Assembly: GCA_050942625.1 (NCBI GenBank) | Contig: JBMNNS010000011.1 | Span: 1-29,913, forward strand | Origin: JBMNNS01 sp050942625 | GTDB lineage: Bacteria > Bacillota > Dethiobacteria > DTU022 > UBA8154 | Direction of reading: 5' to 3' | Length of the DNA stretch: 29,913 nucleotides | In this document: positions 1 to 6,979 of the stretch, piece by piece | Numbering within the stretch: position 1 is the stretch's first letter | Layout: each line of letters begins with the position of its first letter | Made by a program: the position numbers and the translations under genes | The notes under the pieces: model-generated | What the model saw: the letters and a program-made list of their open reading frames with translations, nothing else | What the model was told of the DNA's origin: nothing | The model's database searches: none

Positions 1-100
1 CAACCTCATCCTTAAAAATACTATCCGTGGTCCGATCTCCAAAAGAGAGGTCCTCTGCCAGGGCCAATGCTACAATATTTTTAAACAGCAATGGTTCCAA
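1..100 (-). CDS. nadC: nicotinate-nucleotide pyrophosphorylase (carboxylating), N-terminal fragment
   Basis: Only the first 33 codons lie in the window; the gene continues past base 1. The reading frame gives MEPLLFKNIVALALAEDLSF followed by GDRTTDSIFKDEV, matching the conserved NadC N-terminus (AL.EDL..GD.TT). NadC converts quinolinate and PRPP to nicotinate mononucleotide, the step after NadA and NadB. The start is taken as TTG at 98-100 because an AAAGGAGG site lies 8 nt before it; a second TTG at 89-91 is possible. The start overlaps the last 20 bases of nadB, so the genes are probably translationally coupled in one nadA-nadB-nadC operon. Identification rests on a short segment plus operon order. 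Confidence 0.85.
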   Translation of the reverse strand, partial: MEPLLFKNIVALALAEDLSFGDRTTDSIFKDEV

Positions 101-1748
101 TCCCTTTTCCTCCTTTCCCTTCCTGCGCCTGTCTGGAAAAATAAATATGACATAGCCAGTTGGGATCAGGTTCCGGAAAATCCAGCCTGTAGTGGCTGCC
201 ACGGCTTTCAGTGCGCAGCTGGGCAGCGCCAACTATAAAGCCTGCTACCAGAAACATATTTTTCAGCTCCCAGGCCTCCTGGCTCCCGGTTTCCCCAGAA
301 AAAGTAGGGGCATGTTCCTTGATAAAAGCCTCCGCTTCCTGCAACCCCTCCCGGTTGCGAAGAACACCCACTTTTTCAAACATCAACCGGCGAAGCCTTT
401 CCCTAAGCCTTTTCAGCACAGCAGAAGATTGCACAGAGGAATTTTTTGCTCCGGCGGCAATATCGGCATCCCCTGGCGAAGCAACACAAACAGCTTCAGC
501 CTTACCATTAACCTGCGCTGCAGCCCTGCTTGCTCCACCGGGCATATCCAAACCTCTCTTTTCAATCCGCTCTACCGCCCGGGCCGCAAAAACAAGTCCC
601 TCCAGTAAAGAATTGCTGGCCAGCCGGTTAGCACCATGGACGGTACTGCAAGCAACCTCCCCACAGGCATAAAGCCCCGGCAGGGAGGTATCCCCATCCA
701 CCCCGGTATAAACCCCCCCCATGGCATAATGGGCAGCTGGGGCAACAGGCAGCAAGTCCCGCGCCATGTCAAACCCATATTGTTTGAGCGTATGATAGAT
801 GGTAGGGAAGCGTTTCCGTAAAAAAGCTTCTTTGTGGTGGGTAATATCTAAAAAAACATTGGGACTGTTATGGAGGGTCATCTGGTCCACGATCGCCCGG
901 GAAACCACATCACGGGGACCAAGATCAGCCATTTCATGATAGGCAGGCATAAACCGTTCGCCATGACAATTACGCAAAACTGCACCCTCACCCCTCAGGG
1001 CCTCAGAAAGCAGGAAGGATCCTTCCTCCCGGGGGTGCTGCAACACAGTGGGGTGAAACTGCACAAATTCCAGATCGGCCACCAGGGCACCGGCACGATA
1101 GGCCATTGCTACCCCGTCACCGGTTGCAATTTCGGGGTTGGTCGTCAGCGAAAAAATCCTGCCCAGGCCCCCTGTCGCCAAAATGATCGCCCCGGCTAAG
1201 TAGGTTTCCCCTTCCAGGGTTTTCACCCCACAAGCAACTCCATCTTTTGTCAGGATTTCTGTCACAAAGGTATGTTCACGAATGGTAATGGAATTGGAGG
1301 ACAAAAGCCGCTGTTGGAGAGTTTCCTGGATCAACCGCCCAGTAGCATCGCCGCCGGCATGCAAAACGCGGTTACAGCGATGGGCCCCCTCCCTGCTCAT
1401 CACCAGCTGCCCTTCTGAAGAACGGTCGAAAGGAACACCAATCCGGATCAGCTCCTGCACCCGCCGGGGTCCTTCTTCCACCATTATGGAAACCACATTG
1501 GGATTACAGAGCCCTGCCCCAGCCTCCAGCGTATCATTAAGATGCTGTAGGGGACTATCATTTTCCCCAAGGGCTACAGCAATACCACCCTGCGCCAATG
1601 AGGTATTGGTTCGATCAAGGGCCCCCTTAGTCAAGAGACAAACTTTAGCAAACCGTCCGGCTTTTAGGGCAGCAAAAAGACCGGAAATCCCACTACCTAT
1701 AATAATGATATCATATTTATGGGGGTTTCCCCTGTTGGAATAAAACAA
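81..1748 (-). CDS. nadB: L-aspartate oxidase
   Basis: FAD enzyme that oxidises L-aspartate to iminoaspartate, the NadA substrate, in the cytosol. At 555 aa it is close to the family size. Visible features are the Rossmann dinucleotide motif GSGISG (residues about 18-23), the TSLAQGGIAVAL flavin segment, LSEALRGEGAVLRN, and the ACGEVACSTVHGANRLASNS signature near residue 370. A low-complexity Ala/Gly-rich stretch (about residues 405-440) separates the FAD core from the C-terminal helical domain. The start is TTG with GGGAGG 7 nt upstream, and that site overlaps the end of nadA, only 15 nt away. In anaerobes the enzyme can use fumarate rather than oxygen as electron acceptor (family knowledge). 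Confidence 0.97.
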   Translation of the reverse strand: MFYSNRGNPHKYDIIIIGSGISGLFAALKAGRFAKVCLLTKGALDRTNTSLAQGGIAVALGENDSPLQHLNDTLEAGAGLCNPNVVSIMVEEGPRRVQELIRIGVPFDRSSEGQLVMSREGAHRCNRVLHAGGDATGRLIQETLQQRLLSSNSITIREHTFVTEILTKDGVACGVKTLEGETYLAGAIILATGGLGRIFSLTTNPEIATGDGVAMAYRAGALVADLEFVQFHPTVLQHPREEGSFLLSEALRGEGAVLRNCHGERFMPAYHEMADLGPRDVVSRAIVDQMTLHNSPNVFLDITHHKEAFLRKRFPTIYHTLKQYGFDMARDLLPVAPAAHYAMGGVYTGVDGDTSLPGLYACGEVACSTVHGANRLASNSLLEGLVFAARAVERIEKRGLDMPGGASRAAAQVNGKAEAVCVASPGDADIAAGAKNSSVQSSAVLKRLRERLRRLMFEKVGVLRNREGLQEAEAFIKEHAPTFSGETGSQEAWELKNMFLVAGFIVGAAQLRTESRGSHYRLDFPEPDPNWLCHIYFSRQAQEGKGGKGIGTIAV

Positions 1749-1763
1749 AAGACTGCCTCCCTT

Positions 1764-2678
1764 TTAAACCACAACCAGCATACGTTCCAGCGCCAGACGA
1801 GCCCGGTCCCGGATATCTTCAGGGACAGTAACCCTTGGCTCCAACGTTTCCAGGGAGCGTAATATTTTTTGTAAGTTGATCAGTTTCATCGTAGGGCAGA
1901 TTAATTTTTCGGAAAGCAGATAGAATTCTTTCCCTGGGTTTTCTTTCTGCAGCCTGTAGATTAAACCTTTTTCAGTGCCAACAATGATCTTTTGGAAGCC
2001 TGTCTCCCGGGCAAATTTGAGAATGCCCCCGGTTGAAAAGGCATAGTCAGCAGCTTCCACAACCTCTGGACGGCATTCCGGATGAACGACCACTACAGCA
2101 TCAGGGTTTTCTGCCCGGGCGGTAGCAACATCGGCCGCACTGACATGATGATGTGTCGGACAATATCCTTCCCAGGGGATCACCCTTTTATCCGTGTGCC
2201 GGGCCACAAAATCACCAAGGTTCATGTCCGGGACAAAAAGCAGTTTCCTGTCTGGAAGGGATTTAACAACCTCAACAGCATTGGAAGAAGTGACACAGAT
2301 ATCACTTTCTGCTTTCACGGCGGCAGGAGAATTTATATATGTTACCACCGCCACGGAAGGATGTTCTTTTTTCTTTTCACGCAGGGTCCTGGCGGTAACC
2401 ATATCGGCCATAGGGCATCCGGCCTCCATGTCCGGAAGCAATGTGATCTTGTCCGGGGCAAGAATAGCAGCCCCTTCGGCCATAAAATGGACCCCGCAAA
2501 AGACGATTACATCGGCCTGGGATTGTGCAGCTGCCCTGCTTAGTTCAAAGGAATCACCAATAATGTCCGCTACACCCTGAACCTCTTCGATCTGGTAATT
2601 ATGGGCCAGGATGATTGCATTCCGCCTCTTTTTTAACTCTTGAATCTTCATTTGCATCAAAATTTTTTCTTCATCCAT
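1764..2678 (-). CDS. nadA: quinolinate synthase
   Basis: Condenses iminoaspartate with dihydroxyacetone phosphate to quinolinate using an oxygen-sensitive [4Fe-4S] cluster. The 304-aa length is typical of the short NadA class. The three conserved cluster cysteines are visible in FCGVHFMAEGA (C61), VVHPECRPEV and KLICPTMKLINLQ; the substrate motifs LAHNYQ and STGGILKFA are also present. The ATG start at 2678 has only a moderate GGAGAG site about 12 nt upstream. It is first in the nadA-nadB-nadC run and is preceded by a promoter with a repeated TTGTCAA motif, next to the niaR gene that probably controls it. Confidence 0.98.
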   Translation of the reverse strand: MDEEKILMQMKIQELKKRRNAIILAHNYQIEEVQGVADIIGDSFELSRAAAQSQADVIVFCGVHFMAEGAAILAPDKITLLPDMEAGCPMADMVTARTLREKKKEHPSVAVVTYINSPAAVKAESDICVTSSNAVEVVKSLPDRKLLFVPDMNLGDFVARHTDKRVIPWEGYCPTHHHVSAADVATARAENPDAVVVVHPECRPEVVEAADYAFSTGGILKFARETGFQKIIVGTEKGLIYRLQKENPGKEFYLLSEKLICPTMKLINLQKILRSLETLEPRVTVPEDIRDRARLALERMLVVV

Positions 2679-2730
2679 ACTTCAACATCTCTCTCCATTT
2701 CAGGTTGTACTCCACCCTTTAGTAGCTTTA

Positions 2731-2767
2731 ATTATGCCACGGGGTCCCTTGTATTGTCAATTGTCAA
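2731..2767 (-). promoter_or_regulatory. nadA promoter with overlapping tandem repeat, candidate NiaR operator
   Basis: On the minus strand TTGACA (2755-2760) and CATAAT (2731-2736) are separated by 18 nt, a good sigma-A arrangement in the niaR-nadA gap. The -35 box is duplicated: TTGTCAA is repeated head to tail at 2754-2760 and 2761-2767 on the plus strand. A repressor bound there would cover the -35 element. Assigning it to NiaR is inference from the neighbouring gene; I did not match it to a known NiaR box. Confidence 0.6.
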
Positions 2768-2773
2768 GACACA

Positions 2774-3286
2774 TTATTTCGTCAAAAACCCTGCCTTTTC
2801 TAAAGCCCCAACGATCTCATCCATATTCTGTTCGTCTGCTGCTTCGAGGGTATGCAGGTGAACACCATAGGTTAACATGGAAAGAGGATGTGCTGCAGTT
2901 TTTTCCAGCTGTTGCAAGAAAAGACAAAGATCCCGCCTGCAGGCAATCATCAGGTTGCCGCGCAGCTCCCCGTAAACGGGGTGTTCAATGATAACATCAA
3001 GGGCTTTCCCCCCCAGATCAACTATAATCCCCAACTCTTCAGCGATCTGCTCCTTTGTGTGCTGGCAGGCTACTACTCTGCGGGTATTTTCTTGCAACAA
3101 GCTACTGCTAAGGTAGCCCTGAGGTGTCGCCAGCACCTGCTCACCGGAAGCCCTTAAAATAGCAATATCCTGCACGATTACCTGGCGGCTTACCCCTAAA
3201 GATAAACCCAGTTCCATGCCAGTAACGGGTCCTTTCGCCTGGTGTAAAATCCTCAGCAGTTTGCTGCGCCTCTTTTCTGTTTCCAT
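2774..3286 (-). CDS. niaR: niacin-responsive transcriptional repressor (HTH + 3H domain)
   Basis: NiaR/YrxA represses NAD synthesis and niacin uptake genes when niacin is available. The 170-aa product has an N-terminal HTH_11-type winged helix (about residues 5-60, RRSKLLRILHQAKGPVTGME then LGLSLGVSRQVIVQDIAILR) and a C-terminal 3H domain with the histidines that bind metal and ligand (ACQHTKEQI, IIEHPVYGELRG, AAHPLSMLTYGVHLHTL). The start is ATG at 3286, preceded by GGGGGTG; an in-frame ATG at 3325 has no ribosome site and would add 13 unfamiliar residues. It lies just upstream of nadA on the same strand, which fits autoregulation and control of nadABC. Confidence 0.92.
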   Translation of the reverse strand: METEKRRSKLLRILHQAKGPVTGMELGLSLGVSRQVIVQDIAILRASGEQVLATPQGYLSSSLLQENTRRVVACQHTKEQIAEELGIIVDLGGKALDVIIEHPVYGELRGNLMIACRRDLCLFLQQLEKTAAHPLSMLTYGVHLHTLEAADEQNMDEIVGALEKAGFLTK

Positions 3287-3333
3287 GATACCACACCCCC
3301 GAGATAAAGTAGTTATGTAAACCATGTGATTAC

Positions 3334-3404
3334 TGTGGATAACTCATAAACCTTATGGGAAAATAGCAATATCCTGTGAATAACTCTGTGGAAAATGTGA
3401 ATTA
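3334..3404 (-). promoter_or_regulatory. cluster of DnaA-box-like 9-mers
   Basis: On the minus strand there are two exact matches to TTATNCACA: TTATCCACA (3334-3342) and TTATTCACA (3375-3383). Two single-mismatch copies follow, TTTTCCACA (3387-3395) and TAATTCACA (3396-3404). All four share one orientation; start-to-start spacings are 41, 12 and 9 nt. No dnaA or dnaN gene is in view, so it is more like an ectopic DnaA-binding cluster than the main origin. Binding is inferred from consensus only. Confidence 0.55.
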
Positions 3405-3476
3405 CCTGGAATATACATTACCCGTAAACTAGTATGTATATGCCTTGTACACTTACTTTAGACCTGTTTGTTAATT

Positions 3477-3500
3477 TTACATAACATATTACATAACATA
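3477..3500. repeat. 12-bp perfect tandem repeat, two copies
   Basis: TTACATAACATA occurs twice in direct succession (3477-3488 and 3489-3500) in AT-rich DNA about 75 bases from the DnaA-box-like cluster. Function unknown. Confidence 0.85.
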
Positions 3501-3606
3501 TTTGGTTTTTTATCCATCATTGAATTGTAGAGCCCCTTTGACCTTTTACCAGGGGCTGCACACCAGGCAACCTCTTTTCCAACTTGTCCCCAGGAGAAAC
3601 CTGGTA

Positions 3607-4449
3607 TTAACCCCGCTTCTGAAAAATTAGTAAAAATTCGTGAACCTTGTTCACGCGGAACACATAGGGATAACCCAGAGGACGGAGGTAATTATAGTCC
3701 TTGCGCCGATCCCAAATAATGATATCGTCGAGAACATACCCTTTACGGCAGAGTTCCTGAGCCAGGTCGATATGCAAAGGGTAAAAATCTGCACCCTTGC
3801 GTAAATCCATGACGTTAACCACATTATAACCACCGGTTTTAAGAACCGCATAAACCTGGGCAAATATTTCCCCAAGCGTCCTTATGAAAGTCCGGTAATC
3901 CCCGATTAGGCTCAAGTCCCCTTCTGTATTTCCATAATCCCGGCTTGCCTTTTGATCCGCAGTCCGCCTTTGTCCAAGGATATTCCAATAAGGGGGAGAA
4001 GTCACACAAAGGGAAACGCTCCCCGGTTCCAGATGGTTTTGTAAGTTCCGGGCACAGTCATGAATGATCTCCGGGGGATAATATTCCCTCTTTTCGGGAG
4101 GCACAGCCTGGTGTACAGGGGATTGGTATTCTATATTCCCAGTAAACAAAGCCTGGCGGGCTAAACGATCTTTCATTAGCCTGACAAATTCTTCGGAAAT
4201 TTCTAGGCCCAAAGAGCGCCTGCCCAAACTATAAGCAGCCAAAAGGGTACTACCTGTCCCAGCAAAGGGATCAAGAACAAGATCCCCCCTTGCCGTAAAA
4301 ACTTCGATCAAGCGCCCGGGAAGCATTTTAGGAAACATGGCAGGGTGTTTTAATTTTCGTTCCTCCCCATCTTTCTGTAGCTCACTCCAAATACTGATGG
4401 AATAACGGGCCCATGTTTTTCCATCCAGTTCTGTTTTCCTCCGGGACAA
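3607..4449 (-). CDS. solitary site-specific DNA methyltransferase (N4/N6 type), permuted motif order
   Basis: SAM-dependent amino-methyltransferase of the N6_N4_Mtase family, 280 aa. The AdoMet half comes first: KHPAMFPKMLPGRLIEVFT (motif X-like, about residues 34-52), DPFAGTGST (motif I, 60-68) and GLEISEEF (motif II). The catalytic TSPPYWN (motif IV) is at residues 150-156, followed by VLKTGGYNVVNVMD. In the common beta class the SPPY motif precedes DPFxGxG; here the order is reversed, closer to the gamma arrangement. SPPY suggests N4-cytosine but N6-adenine is not excluded. The start is TTG with AGGTGG 7 nt upstream. There is no restriction endonuclease or specificity gene nearby, so it is probably an orphan epigenetic enzyme. 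The target sequence is not predictable. Confidence 0.85.
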   Translation of the reverse strand: MSRRKTELDGKTWARYSISIWSELQKDGEERKLKHPAMFPKMLPGRLIEVFTARGDLVLDPFAGTGSTLLAAYSLGRRSLGLEISEEFVRLMKDRLARQALFTGNIEYQSPVHQAVPPEKREYYPPEIIHDCARNLQNHLEPGSVSLCVTSPPYWNILGQRRTADQKASRDYGNTEGDLSLIGDYRTFIRTLGEIFAQVYAVLKTGGYNVVNVMDLRKGADFYPLHIDLAQELCRKGYVLDDIIIWDRRKDYNYLRPLGYPYVFRVNKVHEFLLIFQKRG

Positions 4450-4506
4450 AAGATCACCACCTAAAAATTAAAGAAGGCCTTCTCACTTCAAACAACTGAA
4501 CCGACT

Positions 4507-5778
4507 TTAGACAAAGTAAGGCATACCGGAGGGTTTTTCACCCTTCCCCACACTGATATCATCTTCCCGGCTCCTTGCCTTTTGGGCATTTTGCTGCCAA
4601 TGCTTATTCTCTGGGGAAAAAATTATTTCCTTATATATATTCATGGTTCGTTCTGCGATTTTGTCCCAGGAATAAATTTGTGTTGCTTTTAAATAAGCAT
4701 TTTCAGCTAATACAGCCGCCCTGTCCTCATCTTCCAGTAAGGAACAAATCTGTGTGGCCAGGGAGGACGGATCGTCAGGAAAAGCCTTTAAGCCATCCTT
4801 TTCGTGCTCCACAATTTCATCCAGTCCCCCGGCAGTAGTAACGACGACAGGGGCTCCTGAAACCATACCCTCCAGAGCAACTATACCAAAAGGCTCATAC
4901 AGGCTGGGAAAAACTGCTACCGAAGCCAAATGGTAAAGTTCATTGCGGGCTCTGTCATCAATATAACCACAAAAAGTTACTTTTTCATCCAGGCCCAGCC
5001 TGTGGGAAAGAGCATGCAGGTTGCCCTCAAAAGGCCCCCTGCCGGCAATGATAAATCTTGTTTGCGGGAAACGGCTCAAAATCTGTGGTGCAGCTTCCAG
5101 GAGTACCTGAACACCTTTTTCCCGTACAAGCCGGCCAATAAAAAAGATTATTTTTTCCCCCGGGTTGTAAAGATCAGGGCTTAAAACGGATCCTTCACCA
5201 TGCAATTGGTACGCTTCCGGCCTGATACCGTTGGGAACGATCTCAATTTTATCCTCAGGAACCTGGAAAACATATTGAATTTCTTCCCTCATATACTTGC
5301 TGCAGCAAATAACCTTCCAGGCCTCATAAGTAAGCCACCATTCAATATCGCTGATGTAGCGCTGATCATCGGTATGCAACCCATTATTACGACCAAACTC
5401 TGTGGCATGGACAGTCGCCAACATGGGGATGGTGTAAATATATTTCAAAGCCCGGGCAGCATAGGCTACAAGCCAATCATGGGCATGGATAAGGTCATAT
5501 TTGTTTTGGTTGCCGAGAACAACACCCTGTTCCAATAAGGCAAAATTGAACCTGTGCACCCAGTCCACAAAACCCTTATCCCTGCCATGATAGGGCGCAA
5601 CCCTCCAGACACCTATACCTTCCATTACTTCCTTTGAGGGCAGGTTTTCATCCAGTGTAGTAACGACATCCACAGCACAGCCCTGCTTTACCAGCGATCT
5701 GGAAAGCTCATAAACGTGCTGGGCCAACCCCCCCACCACCCGCGGGGGAAATTCCCAGCTTAGCATCATAATGCGCAT
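4507..5778 (-). CDS. GT4-family glycosyltransferase, glycogen synthase-like
   Basis: Retaining GT-B glycosyltransferase of 423 aa. The N-terminal domain (MRIMMLSWEFPPRVVGGLAQ) has the GG loop that binds the nucleotide sugar phosphate. HAHDW (about 98-102) and HATEFGR (124-130) are acceptor-side motifs. The C-terminal Rossmann domain has FFIGRLVREKG (about 212-222), FIIAGRGP and the E-x7-E motif EPFGIVALE (295-303). It resembles GT4 enzymes annotated as glycogen/alpha-glucan or maltose-1-phosphate synthases, but the donor and acceptor cannot be read from sequence. I chose ATG 5778, with AAAGGATG upstream, over the ATG codons at 5787 and 5796, because the family starts with M(R/K)I.MLSWE.PPR. 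No other glycogen genes are in view. Confidence 0.85.
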   Translation of the reverse strand: MRIMMLSWEFPPRVVGGLAQHVYELSRSLVKQGCAVDVVTTLDENLPSKEVMEGIGVWRVAPYHGRDKGFVDWVHRFNFALLEQGVVLGNQNKYDLIHAHDWLVAYAARALKYIYTIPMLATVHATEFGRNNGLHTDDQRYISDIEWWLTYEAWKVICCSKYMREEIQYVFQVPEDKIEIVPNGIRPEAYQLHGEGSVLSPDLYNPGEKIIFFIGRLVREKGVQVLLEAAPQILSRFPQTRFIIAGRGPFEGNLHALSHRLGLDEKVTFCGYIDDRARNELYHLASVAVFPSLYEPFGIVALEGMVSGAPVVVTTAGGLDEIVEHEKDGLKAFPDDPSSLATQICSLLEDEDRAAVLAENAYLKATQIYSWDKIAERTMNIYKEIIFSPENKHWQQNAQKARSREDDISVGKGEKPSGMPYFV

Positions 5779-5888
5779 AAACTTCATCCTTTCCATAAAC
5801 CTAAATGTTAGTTTTCCTTAGTATTCCCCACCCACAAAGAGGTATGTCCTGGGGAACCTGGAAATAGGAAGAAGTTTATGCCGGTTAT

Positions 5889-6719
5889 TTATACAAACAA
5901 TTTAGCGGCATTTTCACCGGCAACCATGTTAATTTCTTCTTCTGTAAGCCCGGATTCCCGCAGTTCCCGGAGGTAGCGGCGCTGAGTAATTAAGGGATAA
6001 TCCGTTCCAAGAAGGATCTTGGGCAGGATATCGGCCTCCCGGGCGACACGATAAATGTCCTTACGGTATAAAAAGGGGCCGGCTGCAGTATCATAATAGA
6101 CATTGCGCATTGATTTTTTAATTTCTGGCATCAATTCAAAAAAAGGCAAGCCACCACCCCAGTGGGCATAAACGATCGTTAATTCCGGAAAACGAGTGGC
6201 ATAGTCAGCAGCCTCTTTCACGGAAATGTCCCCTTTGCCGGTATAGTCGTGCCCTACGTTTTCATTTACATGCAACAAAAGGGGTATTTGCCGCTCCTGG
6301 CAGATACCGGCCAACCTCCCGGCCTCTTTCCCTTCCAGGGGAAATTTCTGTCCCCAGGGGAAAAGCTCACCCACACCAACAGCTCCCAACTCGTGACAAC
6401 GGGCAATCTCCCTTTCCATGCTGGAAGAGTGTGGTGAAACCACAGCCCAGGCCATCAGCCTGTCGGGATATTTCTTCGTTACCTCAAGGACATAGTCGTT
6501 CATTTCCCTGTTAAGACCCTCATCAGAAGACGCAAAACCACAAATGATAGTTTTGTCAACCCCGCTTTTCTGCATTTCCTCCAGAACATCTTCAGCGGTA
6601 GCATACTTGTGGCCCCGGCTGGTACATATTGCCCGCAGAAATTCTTCTTTTTTTATATACCGTTCTATATTCTTGGTAACCTCCGGTGGAAAAACATGGA
6701 CATGAACATCAATTAACAT
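5889..6719 (-). CDS. amidohydrolase-family metal-dependent hydrolase (Amidohydro_2)
   Basis: TIM-barrel hydrolase or decarboxylase of 276 aa. Metal-ligand motifs are in the usual places: HVHVF after strand 1 (residues 6-10), LLLHVNEN (strand 5 His), VYAHWGG (strand 6 His) and LLGTDYPL (strand 8 Asp). The product resembles the ACMSD/TatD-like group of small amidohydrolases; the substrate is unknown. The start is ATG 6719 with AAAGGAGGGG directly upstream. An in-frame ATG at 6764 would add 15 residues ahead of the conserved MLIDVHVH start and has no ribosome site. An extended -10 promoter sits about 55 bases upstream. The glycosyltransferase follows it on the strand 5' to 3' order reversed: that gene ends upstream in coordinate terms, with a gap of about 110 bases. 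Confidence 0.82.
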   Translation of the reverse strand: MLIDVHVHVFPPEVTKNIERYIKKEEFLRAICTSRGHKYATAEDVLEEMQKSGVDKTIICGFASSDEGLNREMNDYVLEVTKKYPDRLMAWAVVSPHSSSMEREIARCHELGAVGVGELFPWGQKFPLEGKEAGRLAGICQERQIPLLLHVNENVGHDYTGKGDISVKEAADYATRFPELTIVYAHWGGGLPFFELMPEIKKSMRNVYYDTAAGPFLYRKDIYRVAREADILPKILLGTDYPLITQRRYLRELRESGLTEEEINMVAGENAAKLFV

Positions 6720-6774
6720 AAAACCCCTCCTTTTCCCTGTAAGAATATCGGACAAGATCATCATTACGGATTAT

Positions 6775-6783
6775 ATTATAGCA
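6775..6783 (-). promoter_or_regulatory. extended -10 promoter for the amidohydrolase gene
   Basis: Minus strand TGCTATAAT combines the extended TGn element with a perfect TATAAT, about 55 bases before the ATG at 6719. The hexamer 17 nt further upstream is a poor -35 match, which is common for extended -10 promoters. Confidence 0.55.
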
Positions 6784-6873
6784 TGTAATAAAACCAGGCG
6801 GAAGGAAATGCGCCAAAAGCGGGAAATGAAAACCAGGCACAGGGCCCTATAGGGTCCTATCTTAAAAAAAACC

Positions 6874-6914
6874 AAACCTTGCCGATAAATGTATCAGAGG
6901 TTTAATGTTTTTTT
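6874..6914 (+). terminator. terminator-like hairpin upstream of the repeat-protein pseudogene
   Basis: AAACCT (6874-6879) pairs with AGGTTT (6898-6903), with a possible inner GATA/TATC pairing, and a run of seven T follows at 6908-6914. It could be an attenuator in the 5' leader of the plus-strand pseudogene or a remnant terminator. No intact plus-strand gene lies upstream. Confidence 0.45.
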
Positions 6915-6979
6915 GTTCATATCACCCAAATTCCTTAAAACCCAACCAACCTAAAACATTCTTTGAAAGGAGTTAAAAT

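Larger units (their letters stand above)
3287..3606. other. gene-free region upstream of niaR
   Basis: AT-rich stretch of about 320 bases with no credible reading frame. It holds the DnaA-box-like cluster (3334-3404), a TATACAT/ATGTATA inverted repeat (3412-3418 and 3434-3440), the 12-bp tandem repeat (3477-3500) and an AGCCCCT/AGGGGCT hairpin (3531-3537 and 3551-3557) just downstream of the methyltransferase stop codon. That hairpin has no U-tract on either strand, so I do not call it a terminator. The niaR promoter must lie here but no box pair stands out. Confidence 0.6.

Noticed and set aside
3531..3557. AGCCCCT/AGGGGCT hairpin downstream of the methyltransferase gene as terminator
   Set aside because: Thirteen-base loop and no U-tract on either strand.
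4471..4482. AGAAGGCCTTCT palindrome between methyltransferase and glycosyltransferase
   Set aside because: Twelve bases, no U-tract, no repeat elsewhere; too little to interpret.
6842..6860. CCCTATAGGG palindrome as operator
   Set aside because: Short palindrome with no nearby promoter alignment or second copy.
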